Shown: positions 38,777-43,318 of the stretch, one piece after another
Layout: each line of letters opens with the position of its first letter
How positions within the stretch are numbered: the first letter of the stretch is position 1
Origin: Castellaniella defragrans
GTDB lineage: Bacteria; Pseudomonadota; Gammaproteobacteria; Burkholderiales; Burkholderiaceae_B
NCBI RefSeq assembly: GCF_014203015.1
Contig: NZ_JACHIB010000024.1
Span: 1-43,318 of the forward strand
Direction of reading: 5' to 3'
Length of the DNA stretch: 43,318 nucleotides
Notes under the pieces: generated by a model
Told to the model about the DNA's origin: nothing
Databases searched by the model: none
What the model saw: the letters and a program-made list of their open reading frames with translations, nothing else
Program-made: the position numbers and the translations under genes

Positions 38777-39682
38777 ATGGATGCGAACCGTCCCGCCCGG
38801 GTCTGGCTGGGGCCCCTGCTCATGTGCGTGGCCAGCCTGTTCTTTTCCGTCCTCGACACCGGCACCAAGTACCTGACGGCCGGCTATCCCGTCACCCAGA
38901 TCGTCTGGGTGCGCTACATGGCGCAGGCGCTGGCCGTCTTCCTGATTTTCCAGCCGCGCATGGGGCGCGGCCTGTTCCGCACCCGGCGGTACGACATCCA
39001 GCTGTTCCGCGGCCTGTGCCTGTGCTGCGGCAGCGTGATGGTGATCAACGGCCTGGCGCGGCTGCCCCTGGCCGAGACCACCGCCATCGTCTTCATGGCG
39101 CCGGTGCTCATCACCCTGCTGTCCGGCCTGGTGCTGAAGGAAAAGGCCCGCCGCCTGGACTGGATCGCGGTGGCCTGCGGCTTCGCGGGGGTGCTCATCA
39201 TCGCCCGGCCTGGCGGCGGCCTGCTGACCTGGGCCATCCTGTTCCCGGTGGGCTCGGCCGTCTGCAACGCGTGCTACCAGCTCGTCACGCGCTCCTCCCG
39301 CAGTTCCGAGCATCCCGCCACCAGCAACCTGTACACCGGCCTGATCGGCGCGCTGGTCCTGGCGCCCTGGGGCGCCATGGCCTGGATGCCCATGGCCTGG
39401 GCCGACCTGCTGCTGGTGGTCGCCCTGGGCACGGTGGCCGCGCTGGGCCACCTCATCATGACCCACGCCCTGCTGCACGCGCCGGCGGCCATGCTGGGGC
39501 CCTACGGCTACACGCAGATCTTCTGGGCGACCCTGCTGGGCTGGCTGGCCTTCTCGTCCGCGCCCGACGCCACGACCTGGGTGGGGATGCTGATCATCGC
39601 CGCGGGCGGCCTGCTGCTGTCGTCCGGGCCGCTGCTGCGGCGCTGGGCGCAGGGCTGGCTGGACCGCCCCGGCGCGCAGTGA
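38777..39682 (+). CDS. EamA/DMT family transporter
   Basis: This 301-aa membrane protein has about ten hydrophobic segments in two repeats (starting about residue 11 and about 150), the usual layout of drug/metabolite exporters. Family features include VRYMAQALAVFLIFQP, PLAETTAIVFMAPVLITLLSG and the second-repeat end AAMLGPYGYTQIFWATLLGW. The ribosome-binding site is weak. It is divergent from iclR and could be controlled by the site at 38611. It could export an intermediate or import a substrate; nothing specifies which. Confidence 0.9.
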   Translation: MDANRPARVWLGPLLMCVASLFFSVLDTGTKYLTAGYPVTQIVWVRYMAQALAVFLIFQPRMGRGLFRTRRYDIQLFRGLCLCCGSVMVINGLARLPLAETTAIVFMAPVLITLLSGLVLKEKARRLDWIAVACGFAGVLIIARPGGGLLTWAILFPVGSAVCNACYQLVTRSSRSSEHPATSNLYTGLIGALVLAPWGAMAWMPMAWADLLLVVALGTVAALGHLIMTHALLHAPAAMLGPYGYTQIFWATLLGWLAFSSAPDATTWVGMLIIAAGGLLLSSGPLLRRWAQGWLDRPGAQ

Positions 39683-39733
39683 ACGGCGGCATCGGCCGCC
39701 CGCCCGGCCGCGTCCCTTTCCCGCAATAACTCT

Positions 39734-39763
39734 TTGCCCCGCAAAAACAAATCGTGCTACACT
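39734..39763 (+). promoter_or_regulatory. Candidate str operon promoter
   Basis: -35 TTGCCC (39734-39739) and -10 TACACT (39758-39763) are 18 nt apart, in an AT-richer patch 266 bp before rpsL. This gives a leader of about 255 nt. Nothing else in the 346-bp gap between eamA and rpsL looks like a stronger promoter. Confidence 0.5.
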
Positions 39764-39905
39764 TCTTGGCTTGCTGGGTTAATGGCATCTGGTCACGGTA
39801 TGCGCCGCATGATCTTGTGCCCGGCTTTTCGCCCCGGCAACACCGATGGCCTTTGCGGGCCCGGTGAGCAAGCCATCGTGCAAGACCCGCTCTTTACGTC
39901 ATTCG

Positions 39906-39937
39906 TTTCAGGCGGATTTTGCGCACATCGCCTGAAA
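39906..39937 (+). promoter_or_regulatory. Perfect hairpin in the rpsL leader
   Basis: TTTCAGGCG (39906-39914) and CGCCTGAAA (39929-39937) are perfect inverted repeats 14 nt apart, within the untranslated leader before rpsL. No T-tract follows, so it is not a terminator. It could be a translational control or mRNA-stability element. Confidence 0.45.
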
Positions 39938-40028
39938 ATGCCCCCGCCGCGCGCAGCGCGGCCAGGCAGGCCCGGGCACTCTGGATATCGACGTAAACGT
40001 ACGCAAGTACAAAGGATGCGTAAAGGTC

Positions 40029-40403
40029 ATGCCTACCATTGCTCAACTGCTGCGCAAGCCGCGCCAAGTCAGTCGCGAGAGCAGCAAGAGCCCGGCGCTG
40101 GATAACTGCCCCCAGCGCCGCGGCGTCTGCACCCGTGTCTACACCACCACCCCGAAGAAGCCGAACTCCGCCCTGCGCAAGGTCGCCAAGGTGCGCCTGA
40201 CCAACGGCTACGAGGTCATCTCCTACATCGGCGGCGAAGGCCACAACCTCCAGGAACACTCGGTGGTCCTGGTGCGCGGCGGCCGCGTGAAGGACCTTCC
40301 CGGCGTGCGCTACCACATCGTCCGCGGCTCCCTGGATCTGCAGGGCGTCAAGGACCGCAAGCAGGCCCGTTCCAAGTACGGCGCCAAGCGGCCCAAGAAG
40401 TAA
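40029..40403 (+). CDS. rpsL: 30S ribosomal protein S12
   Basis: The 124-aa protein starts [14 protein letters not shown]12 lies at the decoding centre. Lys43 ([11 protein letters not shown]) and the [14 protein letters not shown] loop are wild type, the state that goes with streptomycin sensitivity. It is the first gene of the str operon (rpsL-rpsG-fusA-tuf), here separated from rpoC by the catabolic island. Confidence 0.97.
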   Translation: MPTIAQLLRKPRQVSRESSKSPALDNCPQRRGVCTRVYTTTPKKPNSALRKVAKVRLTNGYEVISYIGGEGHNLQEHSVVLVRGGRVKDLPGVRYHIVRGSLDLQGVKDRKQARSKYGAKRPKK

Positions 40404-40556
40404 TCCGCGCTCTCCCGCAACCGCCCTGTCCGCAATACCCGATCGCTCCAGATCGGCCGTGCAGCCGCAGCCATGGGGCTGTGGCACGTAAGTGGCTTTC
40501 CCGATGGAAGCCGTGGCCGCCCGGCGGCTCAACTGAATCGTCACAAGGAAATCGAA

Positions 40557-41027
<471 letters not shown>

Positions 41028-41057
41028 TCCAGCCGGTCAATCACCAGGAAACACATC

Positions 41058-43318
<2,261 letters not shown>

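Overview
The window comes from the chromosome of a high-GC betaproteobacterium, most likely Alcaligenaceae (Bordetella/Achromobacter/Pigmentiphaga-like). This rests on the tuf-trnW-secE-nusG-rplKAJL-rpoBC order, the sizes and residues of RpoB (1370 aa) and RpoC (1420 aa), and the style of the accessory genes (CaiB/BaiF transferases, TRAP and Liv transporters). No species can be named from sequence alone.

Layout. Positions 1-12455 are a housekeeping block: the 3' end of one tuf gene, tRNA-Trp, secE, nusG, four ribosomal protein genes, rpoB and rpoC, closed by a strong UUCG-loop terminator. Positions 12457-12944 are the wreck of a group II intron that begins 1 nt after the T-tract of that terminator and is itself interrupted by an insertion-sequence fragment. 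Positions 13261-13317 are the last codons of a lost Liv-type binding protein. Positions 13328-39682 form an accessory catabolic island. Positions 39734-43318 return to housekeeping with the str operon (rpsL, rpsG, fusA, second tuf copy).

The island contains five units. (1) A lone acyl-CoA dehydrogenase. (2) A divergent pair: a metal-dependent TIM-barrel enzyme and an NADP-type AroE. (3) An operon of CaiB/BaiF CoA-transferase, citryl-CoA-lyase-like enzyme, TPP enzyme and a complete Liv ABC transporter, facing a TetR-LysR pair. (4) An operon of a ketopantoate-reductase/VOC fusion, a MaoC hydratase and a second CaiB transferase. (5) A quinate/shikimate-like set: NAD-type AroE, DctQ-DctM-DctP TRAP transporter and type II dehydroquinase on one strand, a divergent aldehyde dehydrogenase, then an IclR regulator translationally coupled to an HPPD-like VOC protein and a QuiC-like TIM barrel, and an EamA permease.

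The most interesting signal is an 11-bp inverted-repeat motif (GAAT-N3-GTTC, or generally GAA-N5-TTC) found in the promoter regions of units 2, 3 and 5 and of the iclR gene itself. In two promoters it sits at the same place between a -35 (TTGCGN) and a -10. This suggests that one IclR-type regulator controls genes spread over 23 kb. The second is that the QuiC-like barrel and its HPPD-like partner have each lost canonical metal ligands, whereas the other barrel (14602-15414) keeps all of its own. The physiological substrates are not provable from sequence; quinate/shikimate-type compounds and a CoA-activated hydroxy-acid are the leading inferences.
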